A stretch of DNA of 64,000 nt from contig JBGSJV010000139.1 in the NCBI GenBank assembly GCA_041741535.1, positions 62,001 to 126,000 on the forward strand, written 5' to 3'. The notes under the pieces are model-generated. The model made no database searches and was not told where the DNA came from. It worked only from the letters and a program-made list of their open reading frames with translations. This document shows positions 25,689-35,348 of this stretch, piece by piece. This DNA comes from M30B19 sp041741535 (GTDB taxonomy: Bacteria > Planctomycetota > Planctomycetia > Pirellulales > Pirellulaceae). A program made the position numbers and the translations under genes. The number at the start of each line of letters is the position of its first letter. Within the stretch, counting starts at the first letter, position 1.

Positions 25689-27239
25689 TTATTCCCGTCC
25701 CACCGGTGCTGGACGACGCTCGTTATCTGCCGCCGCCGATTTCTGGGGCGTTACTTCACCCTGAACCAACCGCCAACTACCAGCAAACAAACCTTGGATG
25801 ACTTTGGTCATGTGTGGCAAGTTCAACTTTTCCCACTCGTCACCCACTTGATGATAATCTTCGTGCAGAGAACCCGCCGAAAAACTATGCGCGATCACTC
25901 CTGCCTCCACAAACGAAAGGTTATCGCTAGAGCCATACAACATGGCGCTGAATCGCGGATGCTCGAAGATGTCAACGCCCACGGCTTGCGACGTCTCATG
26001 CATCAGAGCCCCCAGATCGGATTTATCCCAACCGGTGACCCAAGTTTTACCATACGCGCCTTCCTCCGGACGCCCAACCATTTCAATATTGATGTTTGCG
26101 ATAATCTTGTCCAACGGAATGGCAGGTGTTTTCACAAACGCGCGTGATCCCAACAAGCCACGTTCCTCTCCCCAGAACAACAAAAAGACCACCGAACGCT
26201 GCGGCGGTTTCGGCAATGCCGCAAACGCTTCGGCCAATGTCAGAACCGTTGTAACTCCGGTCGCGTTGTCATCGGCTCCATTAAAAATTCGATCCTCGCC
26301 GGTGGCCGCAACGCCGATATGATCCAAGTGCGCAGAAAACACAATAAACTCTTTAGCCAGTTCGGGATCACTTCCCGGCAGGATCGCGATCACGTTGCGC
26401 GCTTCAGCTTCGAGAGGCTGTTGTGCGGGCAACGCAAGCTTGAATTCACGCGTCGCATCCCACGGTAAATCGTCGGGCACCAACAACACCGGCAGATTGA
26501 ATTTGGTCCGCGCATCTTCGGGCCGATTCATTGTCTGACGCTCGCGGGCGGCAGCGATCAAGGGGTTGTCTCGAGCCACTCGCAAAATGATCGCAGTTGC
26601 GCCAGCTTGTCGCCAGCGATTACTCGCACGCACGATTTGATTGAGCACCCGCGGCGCGTTGGAGGTCGCGTTCCACTCGGTGAGTACCGGACCCGGCGCC
26701 TCCAACGTGGCTTCTTCTGCGGCGAATTCCACCGCCGTGATCTTTCCCTGATACTGCACCGCCGAGTCGCCACTTCCCAAGAGCCCATAGTGTTCGAACG
26801 GTTGGTCGTCGACGTTGCTAATGGCCACGCCTTCCGTGGGCACTCGAGTCACCGGCAACTTCGTTACATGATAAAAGCTGTCTCCAGAACCAGGGCGAAG
26901 GCCCGCGCGAAGAAATCGCTGGACCGCATAGTCGGCCGCTTTGTCGTAACCAGCGGATAACGTGTCCCGACCTTCTAACTCGTCACTGGCCAAGAACTTG
27001 ATCGTCTCGCTGACCGATTCTTCCGTGATTTTTGCCAAACCAATGCGGAGCGCTGCCTCGTCCGCTTCGCTCAAAGTTTCCGTCTTGGTCAGCGTTGTCT
27101 CTTGAGCCATCACGAACGACAACATCGAGGCCGTGAAAAGGCACCCACCGAGCGCTAAGCGACCCAGGCGCGAAGGCCAACTCCATCGCCTCGACCCAGT
27201 CTCATAACCACTAACTGCTCCAAACATGTTTGGTCTCAT
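25689..27239 (-). CDS. Secreted M28-family zinc aminopeptidase
   Basis: 516 residues from the ATG at 27239 (AAGGA six bases upstream; the frame to 27293 is unsupported). The signal segment is LALGGCLFTASMLSFVMAQ. Metal and catalytic motifs appear in family order: SAHLDHIG, FNGADDNATG, FWGEERGLLGS, INIEMVGRP and HEDYHQVGDEWEKLN. A PA-like insert lies between residues 130 and 300. M28 enzymes remove N-terminal amino acids from peptides. It follows the D-aminoacylase/beta-lactamase fusion by 84 bases and precedes the PQQ protein by five, so it likely acts in an exported peptide-degradation pathway. Confidence 0.92.
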   Translation of the reverse strand: MRPNMFGAVSGYETGSRRWSWPSRLGRLALGGCLFTASMLSFVMAQETTLTKTETLSEADEAALRIGLAKITEESVSETIKFLASDELEGRDTLSAGYDKAADYAVQRFLRAGLRPGSGDSFYHVTKLPVTRVPTEGVAISNVDDQPFEHYGLLGSGDSAVQYQGKITAVEFAAEEATLEAPGPVLTEWNATSNAPRVLNQIVRASNRWRQAGATAIILRVARDNPLIAAARERQTMNRPEDARTKFNLPVLLVPDDLPWDATREFKLALPAQQPLEAEARNVIAILPGSDPELAKEFIVFSAHLDHIGVAATGEDRIFNGADDNATGVTTVLTLAEAFAALPKPPQRSVVFLLFWGEERGLLGSRAFVKTPAIPLDKIIANINIEMVGRPEEGAYGKTWVTGWDKSDLGALMHETSQAVGVDIFEHPRFSAMLYGSSDNLSFVEAGVIAHSFSAGSLHEDYHQVGDEWEKLNLPHMTKVIQGLFAGSWRLVQGEVTPQKSAAADNERRPAPVGRE

Positions 27240-27323
27240 TGAAATTCCTTGTTCTCTGTTGCGCGAGTCAATTACGTGACGGGGGTGAATCATGACTACT
27301 TCTTGGTCCGGCGGGTGCCGCGA

Positions 27324-30176
27324 CTACTTGGCGAATAAATCGAGGGTTGGCCAAACGGCGACTTTCGCCGCTGCCCGATGTAGCTCCGCGTCGATTTCGC
27401 GCCCTAAATTCGTCGTTTTTGGGCCAACCCGCGAGTTTAGCAGTGCGACAAAGTTCTTGCCATCGTGCCGTCGAATGGGCAGCGTCGCTGTCCCCGGCAA
27501 CGAACCCGAATGCCAGACATTGTAAGCCTGGCGATCCACTTCGCGCACTTGCCAGCCTAAGCCGTAATAGACATCCTTGGGACGAGTGCCCGCATAGCCG
27601 GCGGCCCCTTCCGGTCGTTGCTGCATCAACGCAATACTTTCCGCCGAAAGGATTTTGCATTCCTTGGGTTGGTCAAACGCTGTGGCAAAGCGTGCCAAGT
27701 CCGTTGCCGAAGCTAACCAGCCTCCGTGAGCATCCATCGCTTCCAGATGCCACGCGCCGTAAGGCGACGCCACCACCTGATCCAAATCGTCGGCAAACAC
27801 CGATTTCGCGGTTCCCGGGTGATAATAACGAACTTCGCCCGGCTGTTGCTGATGCCACCGCGTGCGTCCCAACTTCATGTGGGTGATCCCCAAAGGTTGG
27901 AGAACATGTTGTTGCACGTACGCTTCGTAGTTTTGACCGCTGACGCGTTCGATCACGCGACCCAGCAAGTTGTAGCCAAAATTCGAATACGCGTATCGCT
28001 GCCCTGGATCGAAGTCCAAAGGCTGCTGCAGCATCGCTTGAATGACGTCGCGACTCCCGGCCGGAGCGGCAACCCCGACCAAATTCGCAAACGCGACCGA
28101 ACGAAACATTGGATCAAACGAGCGGTCCCGATCCCATCCTCCGCGATGCTCCAACAAGTGCCGAATTGTGACTTGCTGCCACCGCGGATCAAACGCCGCG
28201 CCCGCTGCCTCGATCTGCTCGGTGAGACTCAGATGATTCAACACCGGATCGTCCAATTGCAATTGCCCTTTCTCGATCAATTGCAGAACCGCCACCGCGG
28301 TAATCGGCTTGGAGATACTTGCGATGCGAAACAAGCTCTCCGGATTGACCTTGGCCCGAGTCGCCAAATCGGCGTAGCCATAGCCGGCCGCATGAACCAA
28401 CCGACCCTGGTCCGTTACGGCCAGGGCCAAACCAACGCCCGCATGCTGTTCCAAGAACGAGCGTCCTAGTTCATCAAAAGCCGCCAGCGTTGGTTCGCCA
28501 TGACTATCCGCCACCGCGGCCGCGCGAGAATCCTCGCGAAACCCGGGGCCACGCAAGACACGGCCTGAACCCCTACCGGTCAATTTCCCATCCGCATAAA
28601 CGACGTCTCCGTTGACCAAGACTTTGGCGATGCCAGTGGATAACTTCGCCGGCTCCCGGAAGGTCGCTTGATCGGAAATGGTTTGTGGATCGAACAGCAC
28701 CAAGTCTGCAGCTTGTCCCACCGCGACCCGCCCTCGATCGGACAGCTTCAGATGGCTGGCACCGACGGAGGAAGCCTGAGCCACGGCTTGCTCCAAGGTC
28801 AGTGCCTTCTGCTCCCGAACGTATCGCGCAAAAAGTCGAGGGAACGCCCCGTACGCGCGAGGATGCGCCGCGTAGTCACGACCGGTCGCCGGACCCACAT
28901 CGGTGCAGAACGCAATAAAGTCCTGCTGCATCGCAAGTATCTTATTTTCCTCACTCATACTTTCTGGCAAAACGAAAGCGCCGCTGCGGAGCAGAGAAAA
29001 GAAAGTGTCCCAGGGGTCTTGTTGGTGCTGCTCGGCAATTTCAGCCAAGGATAGCCCCACGGCACTTCGATATTGAGGATGTTCCGTTTGCCCGACAATG
29101 ATCTTGTTCCAATCGGTCCCGACGTGTCGAAACCAATTCTCCCAACCCGTGGTCGTCTCCATCTCGTGACGAATTTCGCGCTTCAAGTCACCCACATCTT
29201 GATCCAACTTGATCATCAAAGCCGTCGGACCTTGAACAAAATGCTTAGGATGAACCAACGCCGAGATCGACAAGCCATTGTTGATGTACGGATAGATATC
29301 GGCCGACACCTGACGCCCCGCGTCACGCGCCGCACGGAGCTTCCCGATCGCCAAGGGCATCTTGTGCCAGTTCTGCCGACCCGCCGTCTTCAAATGAAAG
29401 ACGTGCACGCTGGCGTCACCCAACCGGCCGATCTCCAACGCTTCGTCGATGGCTTCTAGCAACAGGTCGCCTTCGTTGCGCATGTGCGTGTAATAACCAC
29501 CGCCATAACGGCCAGCGACCTTGACCAACGCAGCGATCTCTTCGGTGGGCGCGTAAATCGCCGGCGGATAAATCAGTGCGGTCGAAACCCCGATGGCTCC
29601 GGCTTGCATGGCCTCGTCAACCAAAGCCTCCATCTGCAAGAGTTCCTCGGGACTCGGCCGGCGATCGATGTCGCCCAAGACCAGTTCGCGGACTTGCGTG
29701 TGTCCCACGGTTTGCACGACATTAACGGGCAAACCCTTCATGTCCAACAACGCAAAATACTCACGCATGGTCGTCCAGCCATATTGGCCGCCGCGATCCG
29801 CCGCCACAGGTGCGGCGGACGCTCCTTCGCCACAATTGATGGTCGTGATTCCCTGCGAGAGAAGATTTAACGCTGCGTCCGGACGATCCAACAAGGCTGT
29901 CGCTGACTGCCCCATCAAGTCGACAAACCCAGGAGCCACCACCAAGCCCGCCGCATCCAACTCGGTCTCACCGCGACCGGCGACTTCGCCGACCGCGACA
30001 ATCCGACCCGCCTGGATTGCCACGTCACCCAAAAAGGCCGGTTGCCCCGAACCGTCTACAATCTGGCCGCCCCGAATCACCAGCGGATAGTCGGCTGTTT
30101 GGGCTTCCACCGACTCCGTCAGCAACACCAACCAAAAACATAACCACAAACTGCACCGAAATTTGTTTGCCAGCAC
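27324..30176 (-). CDS. D-aminoacylase-like amidohydrolase fused to a class C beta-lactamase-like domain
   Basis: 950 residues with a GTG start and a signal peptide (SLWLCFWLVLLTESVEA). Residues ~30-550 are an amidohydrolase of the N-acyl-D-amino-acid deacylase type: VVAPGFVDLMGQS replaces the usual HxH, and the likely ligands are Cys in TINCGEG and His in YYTHMRNEG and VFHLK, consistent with the one-metal D-aminoacylase site. Residues ~580-930 are a serine beta-lactamase/D-peptidase fold: SISKPI (SxxK), YSNFGYN (YxN) and HSGSLPG. Both halves keep key residues. Substrates with D-amino acids, such as peptidoglycan fragments or D-peptides, are the natural guess. It starts 19 bases after the alpha/beta hydrolase stop. 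Confidence 0.9.
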   Translation of the reverse strand: MLANKFRCSLWLCFWLVLLTESVEAQTADYPLVIRGGQIVDGSGQPAFLGDVAIQAGRIVAVGEVAGRGETELDAAGLVVAPGFVDLMGQSATALLDRPDAALNLLSQGITTINCGEGASAAPVAADRGGQYGWTTMREYFALLDMKGLPVNVVQTVGHTQVRELVLGDIDRRPSPEELLQMEALVDEAMQAGAIGVSTALIYPPAIYAPTEEIAALVKVAGRYGGGYYTHMRNEGDLLLEAIDEALEIGRLGDASVHVFHLKTAGRQNWHKMPLAIGKLRAARDAGRQVSADIYPYINNGLSISALVHPKHFVQGPTALMIKLDQDVGDLKREIRHEMETTTGWENWFRHVGTDWNKIIVGQTEHPQYRSAVGLSLAEIAEQHQQDPWDTFFSLLRSGAFVLPESMSEENKILAMQQDFIAFCTDVGPATGRDYAAHPRAYGAFPRLFARYVREQKALTLEQAVAQASSVGASHLKLSDRGRVAVGQAADLVLFDPQTISDQATFREPAKLSTGIAKVLVNGDVVYADGKLTGRGSGRVLRGPGFREDSRAAAVADSHGEPTLAAFDELGRSFLEQHAGVGLALAVTDQGRLVHAAGYGYADLATRAKVNPESLFRIASISKPITAVAVLQLIEKGQLQLDDPVLNHLSLTEQIEAAGAAFDPRWQQVTIRHLLEHRGGWDRDRSFDPMFRSVAFANLVGVAAPAGSRDVIQAMLQQPLDFDPGQRYAYSNFGYNLLGRVIERVSGQNYEAYVQQHVLQPLGITHMKLGRTRWHQQQPGEVRYYHPGTAKSVFADDLDQVVASPYGAWHLEAMDAHGGWLASATDLARFATAFDQPKECKILSAESIALMQQRPEGAAGYAGTRPKDVYYGLGWQVREVDRQAYNVWHSGSLPGTATLPIRRHDGKNFVALLNSRVGPKTTNLGREIDAELHRAAAKVAVWPTLDLFAK

Positions 30177-30195
30177 GAGATCGTTCCGTCAGTAA

Positions 30196-31113
30196 TTAAA
30201 GGCCACGCAGATGTTTGTCAAACCACGCGAGCAACGCTTGCTCGGCACGTTTCTTGTCATCTCCCGTAAATGCATGTCCCGCATTTTCGATCACGATCAG
30301 TTCGTTCGCAACACTTTGTTCGTCTAGTTTGGCTTTTAATTTTTCGCTATGCACCAATGGGACCAACGTGTCTTGATCGCCGTGGATCATCAGGATCGGC
30401 GCGTCGTCGCTGGTGGCCTGCAGCTCGGGCGACATTGGGTCTACCAACGCCCGATCAAAGACCAAGGCAGGAAAGTCGGCGCGAAACTTGGGATCGTCGA
30501 CATAACCATTCAAGTTCGTCGGCGGAAAGTAGGCCGCGACCGCAGCCACACGTTGATTTTCGACTCCGGTCGTTCCCAGCATGATCGACAAGTGACCACC
30601 GGCGCTGCCACCAAAAGCGCCCAACTTGTTGGGGTCGACGCCGAAGTTGGCCGCTTGATCGCGAATTTTCTTGATGGCCAACCGCACGTCGTCCACGGCT
30701 TCGGGGACTTTGTACCGCGGCGCACTGCCGTGTCGAACCAAGAACAAGGTATAGCCACTCTTCAACAGCGATTGATACAACGAATCACGCACAAATTGAC
30801 GCGGTGGAAACCACATCGAGTTCCAACCACCAGAAACCATGAAACACAAACCGATCCCGTTGGGCTCCGCAGGGCGCACCACATCCAGCGTGAGGGCCAT
30901 TCCATCTTTGCGACCGTAGATATAATCTTCCTGAACTTCGACCTCCACTTCGGTGCGAGGCTGCGACCAAGCTGTCGACTGACCGAGCGGATTCCATCCC
31001 ACGCTACATGCCACGATGACCAAGTACAGGACCGACTTGGCGGTGGCGTGAACCCGAGGCGGTTGCGACGGAAGCGGTTTTAGAAAAAATGGCTTTCGCA
31101 AAAATGGTGTCAT
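30196..31113 (-). CDS. Exported alpha/beta-hydrolase (esterase/prolyl-oligopeptidase-like)
   Basis: 305 residues from the ATG at 31113, with GGGAG six bases upstream. A basic region precedes a hydrophobic signal (SVLYLVIVACSVGWNPL). The nucleophile elbow is GAFGGSAGGHLS, the acid is in MIHGDQDTLVPL and the histidine in IENAGHAFTG. An oxyanion-like VSGGWNS is in place. The fold matches BD-FAE-like esterases and S9-like enzymes; ester or peptide bonds are both possible. It is the first gene of the operon running down to 24238. Its start is only 26 bases from the divergent epmA start. Confidence 0.88.
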   Translation of the reverse strand: MTPFLRKPFFLKPLPSQPPRVHATAKSVLYLVIVACSVGWNPLGQSTAWSQPRTEVEVEVQEDYIYGRKDGMALTLDVVRPAEPNGIGLCFMVSGGWNSMWFPPRQFVRDSLYQSLLKSGYTLFLVRHGSAPRYKVPEAVDDVRLAIKKIRDQAANFGVDPNKLGAFGGSAGGHLSIMLGTTGVENQRVAAVAAYFPPTNLNGYVDDPKFRADFPALVFDRALVDPMSPELQATSDDAPILMIHGDQDTLVPLVHSEKLKAKLDEQSVANELIVIENAGHAFTGDDKKRAEQALLAWFDKHLRGL

Positions 31114-31139
31114 CCGATTCTCCCAATGGTGATTAAAAA

Positions 31140-32186
31140 ATGAACCCCTCCATGCCTGCCGCGCGATCGTTCCCTGAGGACCCAACCGCGACGTCGTTCG
31201 ATTTTAGCACGACCGCCGAACTGGCGACACTCAAGCGCCGCAGTGAAGTTTTTCGCCAAGTACGAGATTTCTTTTACGCACGCGACTTCTGGGAAGTGGA
31301 AACGCCGTTGTTATCTCAAGAGTCGGTAATCGATCTGTATCTCGACCCCCTAATCGTGCCGCTCCCGCCCGACGAAGGAGGGACCCGGTTCTTGCAAACT
31401 TCTCCCGAGTTTGGCATGAAGCGAATGTTGGCGTCCGGCGCCCAAGCCATTTTTCAAATCACGAAGGCGTTTCGGGCGGACGAATCCGGCCAACGACATA
31501 ACCCGGAATTTACGATGCTGGAGTGGTATCGATGCGGCGATACTTATGAACAAGGCCGAGACTTGTTGGCAAAATTTATCGAAACTTGGTTCAAGGTCCC
31601 ATGCGAACAGGCCACCTATCGCGACAAGTTTGTCCAGTATGTGAACTTGGACCCCGACTCGGCAACGGCCACACAACTGTGGCAGAGAGCCCAAACACAG
31701 GGTCTCGCGAGTGAGCCTACGACGGGCGAAGCCGCCGCGGACTCACTGGCTCGCCGCAATCTCTTGAATTTCTTGTGGGCGGAATTGGTGGAGCCAAACC
31801 TTGGAACCACCGCGCCGATCATTATCTACGATTGGCCGGCGAGTGAATCGGCACTCGCAAAAACGGCGACGCGTACAACCAGCGATGGTCAAGTTAGAGT
31901 GGTTGCGGAACGCTTCGAGTTGTACGTGCACGGCATTGAATTGGCCAATGGCTATCACGAACTGTTGGATGCCGATGTGTTGTTGGAAAGAAACCGGGCC
32001 AACAACGCAGCGCGAGTACAACTGGGCAAATCACCTTTGCCGGACAACTCGCGATTGCTGGCGGCGATGCGACAAGGCTTCCCTGCTTGCTGTGGTGTGG
32101 CCTTGGGTTTGGATCGCTTGCTTATGACCCTATTGAACAAGAGCCATATCCAAGATGTCCTGGCGTTTCCATGGGCGCGAGCCTAA
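31140..32186 (+). CDS. epmA: Elongation factor P lysine aminoacylase EpmA (GenX/PoxA type)
   Basis: 348 residues, matching the short class II lysyl-tRNA-synthetase paralogue that lacks the anticodon-binding domain. Motif 2 is around FRADESGQRHNPEFTMLEWY, the helix VRDFFYARDFWEVETPLL precedes it, and motif 3 is CCGVALGLDRLLMTLL. HGIELANGYHELLDADVL is typical of the family. EpmA attaches (R)-beta-lysine to EF-P to relieve ribosome stalling at proline runs; several proline-rich proteins are encoded nearby. epmB and efp are not in the window. The promoter must overlap the divergent hydrolase gene's 5' end. Confidence 0.92.
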   Translation: MNPSMPAARSFPEDPTATSFDFSTTAELATLKRRSEVFRQVRDFFYARDFWEVETPLLSQESVIDLYLDPLIVPLPPDEGGTRFLQTSPEFGMKRMLASGAQAIFQITKAFRADESGQRHNPEFTMLEWYRCGDTYEQGRDLLAKFIETWFKVPCEQATYRDKFVQYVNLDPDSATATQLWQRAQTQGLASEPTTGEAAADSLARRNLLNFLWAELVEPNLGTTAPIIIYDWPASESALAKTATRTTSDGQVRVVAERFELYVHGIELANGYHELLDADVLLERNRANNAARVQLGKSPLPDNSRLLAAMRQGFPACCGVALGLDRLLMTLLNKSHIQDVLAFPWARA

Positions 32187-32226
32187 TTGCGACAACCCTG
32201 GTGTGCCTTATCACCGCAGAAACAAA

Positions 32227-32292
32227 GGTAGCGACGCTCGCCAGAGCGTGGTGCGTGCCGGATCGAAACCACGCGCTGATGAGCGTGCCTAC
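32227..32292. repeat. Imperfect inverted repeat between convergent genes
   Basis: GGTAGCGACGCTC pairs with GAGCGTGCCTAC across a ~40-base loop that itself holds a GTGGT/ACCAC stem. A related phrase, CTACGCTCGCCAGAACGTGG, occurs near 5006, so this is probably a dispersed repeat. It may end transcription between epmA and the lipoprotein gene. Confidence 0.5.
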
Positions 32293-32307
32293 ATTTCTTG
32301 AGACACT

Positions 32308-33435
32308 TCAACGCACGGCCGTCGCCGTCCCGCCCGCCACGCTTTGAGGACCAGATTCTTCCAGTGAAAAGGCGGCCCAGATTGGCAGATGATCACTGAT
32401 CTCGAGCGTTTCATCCAAAGAAATGCGAAAGCGGGCCGCGAGATCGATGACGCCCTGTCGTCGCAGGAATTCGCTCGTGTTTTCCACATGGTACAACATG
32501 TTGTCGTAAGCTTTGTCTTTCCGTGTATTGGTCATCACGCTATCGTCCAACACAGGCTTCCACTCGGGTCGCGAGGCGAACTTTGTTTCCGAGAACATTT
32601 TGCCAGGGCTCAGGTTAAAGTCGCCGACAAAAAGAAAATCATCCTCCTGACCTTGGAACATGCTCTGCAACACATTCAACAGGTCCGATACGTGATCCAA
32701 TTCAGCGACGCCATCCGCGGGATCAAGATGCAGGTTGACCATCACAAACGAAAACGGGCTAGTGGACAAATCCTCGCGGACTTGAAATCGGGTGACCAAT
32801 GGTTCGCGATGCAACTTGTCGTCCGGATCGGCTAACACAAATGGCTGTTCCAAGACTTTGACGCGACTGGTGTCGTAAACATACGCGGCACGCTCGACAT
32901 AACTTGTTCGGCCGACAAACGGACCCACAACGTAGTTGAACTTGGCTCCGTACTTGGTGTTGAGCTTGGCAACGAAGTCTTGGACGACAGGCTCTTTTTG
33001 CGATACCACTTCTTGAATCGCCAAAACATCAAAGGGATAGGCGATTTCCAGCAGCTGATTCATGACGGTTTCGTTGACCGACTTCGATTCGCCAAAGCGT
33101 TGAATATTAAAACTGCCCAGCATGAGCGGGCGTGCGGTTGTGGGGTTTGGATTGATCCGAGTCGGCGTGGATGATTCGGAGCCGGACTTCGGAAGCTGCG
33201 GCACTGAACCAACAGAGGACGTTGGCGTCGTCGCGGGTTCGATGGGCTTTTCCGACCCCGTCTCCGTGGCAACTTCCGCAGTCTCGGTGTTGGTTTCTGC
33301 CCCCGTTCCGTCAGCCGTGGTTGCCGAAGAGAAATAACCGCAACCCGAAGCTGTCGGCAGCAAAACGAACAGACCGAGCAACCAGGCCCAATGTATTGCC
33401 CCAAAAAAACGACAAAGCAATGGGCGACGCGGCAT
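32308..33435 (-). CDS. Lipoprotein of the endonuclease/exonuclease/phosphatase family
   Basis: 375 residues from the ATG at 33435 (AAGGA eight bases upstream). The signal ends in the lipobox LLPTASGC, predicting a lipid-anchored envelope protein. A ~80-residue Ser/Thr/Pro-rich linker follows. The DNase I-like domain has LGSFNIQRFG, LAIQEVVSQ (metal Glu), MVNLHLDP, FVGDFNLSP and EISDHLPIWAAF, with the full catalytic set present. The substrate could be extracellular DNA, phospholipid or another phosphodiester. Divergent from kdsB, with a 241-base shared upstream region. Confidence 0.9.
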   Translation of the reverse strand: MPRRPLLCRFFGAIHWAWLLGLFVLLPTASGCGYFSSATTADGTGAETNTETAEVATETGSEKPIEPATTPTSSVGSVPQLPKSGSESSTPTRINPNPTTARPLMLGSFNIQRFGESKSVNETVMNQLLEIAYPFDVLAIQEVVSQKEPVVQDFVAKLNTKYGAKFNYVVGPFVGRTSYVERAAYVYDTSRVKVLEQPFVLADPDDKLHREPLVTRFQVREDLSTSPFSFVMVNLHLDPADGVAELDHVSDLLNVLQSMFQGQEDDFLFVGDFNLSPGKMFSETKFASRPEWKPVLDDSVMTNTRKDKAYDNMLYHVENTSEFLRRQGVIDLAARFRISLDETLEISDHLPIWAAFSLEESGPQSVAGGTATAVR

Positions 33436-33676
33436 AGGAGGCATCCTTGCATCCAATGAAGGGCAAATGGCGAAATTCCACATCCCAGCGAAAGAGCCAT
33501 CCTGACTCCGCAGCCGAAACAGCACCAGGAAATTTGCGACACGACACCAAAACAGAGTCCCATGTCAACGACTTACCAAGTGCCCAGCGACCTTAGACAA
33601 TCCCGGCAGTTGCGTCGAGAGCAATTGCCTTGATGACCACTTTGAGCTATTCTCGCGCGCGAAAGGAACCACCACC

Positions 33677-34444
33677 GTGAATTCAAAACCCTTGACCGCG
33701 ATCATTATTCCCGCCCGGTTGGGATCGACTCGGCTCGCGAGAAAAATGCTCTTGCAGGAAACCGGCAAGCCTTTGCTGCAACACACCTACGAGGCCGCGC
33801 GTCGGTCGCAGCAGGCGGACCGCGTGATCGTCGCGACCGACTCGGTGGAGATCTTTGACGCGGTTCAGAGATTTGGCGGCGAAGTCGAGATGACCTTAGC
33901 GTCGCACCAAAGTGGCACCGATCGAATTGCCGAAGTTGCCGCGAAGTTGCCGGAATTCGACATCGTCGTCAATGTGCAGGGCGATGAGCCGGATATGGCG
34001 GCCGATGTGATCGACCGTGTCATCGAACAATTGCACCAACAATCGGAGGTACCCGTGGCCACCGCAGCATGTCCGATTCGGTTGCAAGCGCTGATTCATG
34101 ATCCGAGCTGCGTCAAGGTCGTGATGGACCAACAGGGCCGGGCGTTGTACTTCAGTCGCAGTCCCATTCCCTATCCTAGGAACTGGAATGACGATTGGCT
34201 AACCGACGAGCCACCACGATACTTCCAACATTTGGGAATCTACGCGTATCGCCGCTCGTTTCTCTTGAAATTTGCGACACTTCCCGATTCCTTGGCAGAA
34301 CAAACGGAGTCGTTGGAACAACTGCGAGTGTTGCAAGCGGGATACCCCATCGCCGTGGCTTGCGTCGAATACCATTCGAAAGGGATCGACACCGTGGAAG
34401 ATTACGCGGCCTTTGTCGCGAGAATCAAATCAACCAGCCATTGA
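33677..34444 (+). CDS. kdsB: 3-deoxy-manno-octulosonate cytidylyltransferase (CMP-KDO synthetase)
   Basis: 255 residues with a GTG start and AAGGA nine bases upstream. Family motifs: AIIIPARLGSTRLARKML (nucleotide loop), DRVIVATDS, ASHQSGTDRIAEVA, VNVQGDEPDM (metal Asp) and HLGIYAYRRSFL. It activates KDO with CTP for lipid A-core assembly, indicating that this organism makes LPS. It stands alone rather than in a lipid A operon, and converges with a membrane-protein gene nine bases after its stop. Confidence 0.95.
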   Translation: MNSKPLTAIIIPARLGSTRLARKMLLQETGKPLLQHTYEAARRSQQADRVIVATDSVEIFDAVQRFGGEVEMTLASHQSGTDRIAEVAAKLPEFDIVVNVQGDEPDMAADVIDRVIEQLHQQSEVPVATAACPIRLQALIHDPSCVKVVMDQQGRALYFSRSPIPYPRNWNDDWLTDEPPRYFQHLGIYAYRRSFLLKFATLPDSLAEQTESLEQLRVLQAGYPIAVACVEYHSKGIDTVEDYAAFVARIKSTSH

Positions 34445-34453
34445 TCGGGTGGA

Positions 34454-35293
34454 TCATTTCGTTCCTTCGTCCATAGGAATCTCGGGAGCAGCGCCTTGTT
34501 CATCACCACCCGCAACACCCAACTTTGGACTGTCAGGTGAGGTATGATTGAAGATACGATTGATCTGCCAATGAGCGCCTGAGGTGTATTGAATCCGTCG
34601 AGCCGTCGCACTGATAATCTGTGACCGGCGTCGAAAGCCTCCTTGGCCATCGTCGAGCAAGAAATCGACTTCAAAAAACGCCTCGACGTCAAAGGTTCCT
34701 TGTTGCTCAGAAAATTTGGTTCGTTCCGGCAACCGACGTAGGGTCGTGTTGGAGCCGCTGGCGAGAAAACTTCGTACTGTTTTCGAGTCCAGGAATCCTT
34801 CTTTCATTTCCAGCGGCGGTGGGATCAGTTCCGAACTATCCGGCGCTCGCTCGGCCCGTTCAAAGTACTCGGCCAAATCAACGCCCTCCAACGGTCGATC
34901 CAAATAATCCATCCGCAAGCAAATGGCTTCGTGAATTTTTCCATCGATTAGCAGTTGCACCCATTCCTCCGCGAAGTCCTCACCCAAGGCAACCATGTGA
35001 TTGTGATACAAGGTTCTGGTTGTCAAGCTCCAGACGGTTCCCGTCGACCCGACAAAGACTCCGACGTAGGCCAACCAAATCAGCGTCTTTGGCTCGCGAA
35101 GATGGGAAAAAATCGCCGCAACAGCGCTGGCGAACGAAACGATAAACAACACGCCTAACGCGGGCAGAATAAACGAAAGGCCCGCCAAGACTCCCGTGAT
35201 GACCGAAATAATTGCCAACACGGAAAACGGTCGATTGTCATAGTCCGAGAATTCGTTTTCGGAACCGTCCCAACGTGATTCTGCTTTGTTCAT
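34454..35293 (-). CDS. Membrane protein of unknown function
   Basis: 279 residues from the ATG at 35293 (MNKAESRWDGSENEFSDYD). Two or three transmembrane helices lie at about residues 24-100 (FSVLAIISVITGVLAGLSFI, LGVLFIVSFASAVAAIF, LIWLAYVGVFVGSTGTVW), like DUF4190-type proteins. A ~170-residue acidic soluble domain follows with an alpha/beta pattern ending GAHWQINRIFN. No enzyme motif was recognised. It sits 55 bases after the CvpA-like gene and is probably co-transcribed. Confidence 0.7.
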   Translation of the reverse strand: MNKAESRWDGSENEFSDYDNRPFSVLAIISVITGVLAGLSFILPALGVLFIVSFASAVAAIFSHLREPKTLIWLAYVGVFVGSTGTVWSLTTRTLYHNHMVALGEDFAEEWVQLLIDGKIHEAICLRMDYLDRPLEGVDLAEYFERAERAPDSSELIPPPLEMKEGFLDSKTVRSFLASGSNTTLRRLPERTKFSEQQGTFDVEAFFEVDFLLDDGQGGFRRRSQIISATARRIQYTSGAHWQINRIFNHTSPDSPKLGVAGGDEQGAAPEIPMDEGTK

Positions 35294-35348
35294 GATCGTC
35301 TTGAATATCCTTGTTTCCGCTCGACCGAAGACCCGCAACGAGGTTCAT

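Noticed and set aside
32227..32292. Hairpin region considered as a tRNA or small RNA gene
   Set aside because: No cloverleaf arms or anticodon arrangement; it fits an imperfect inverted repeat between convergent genes.
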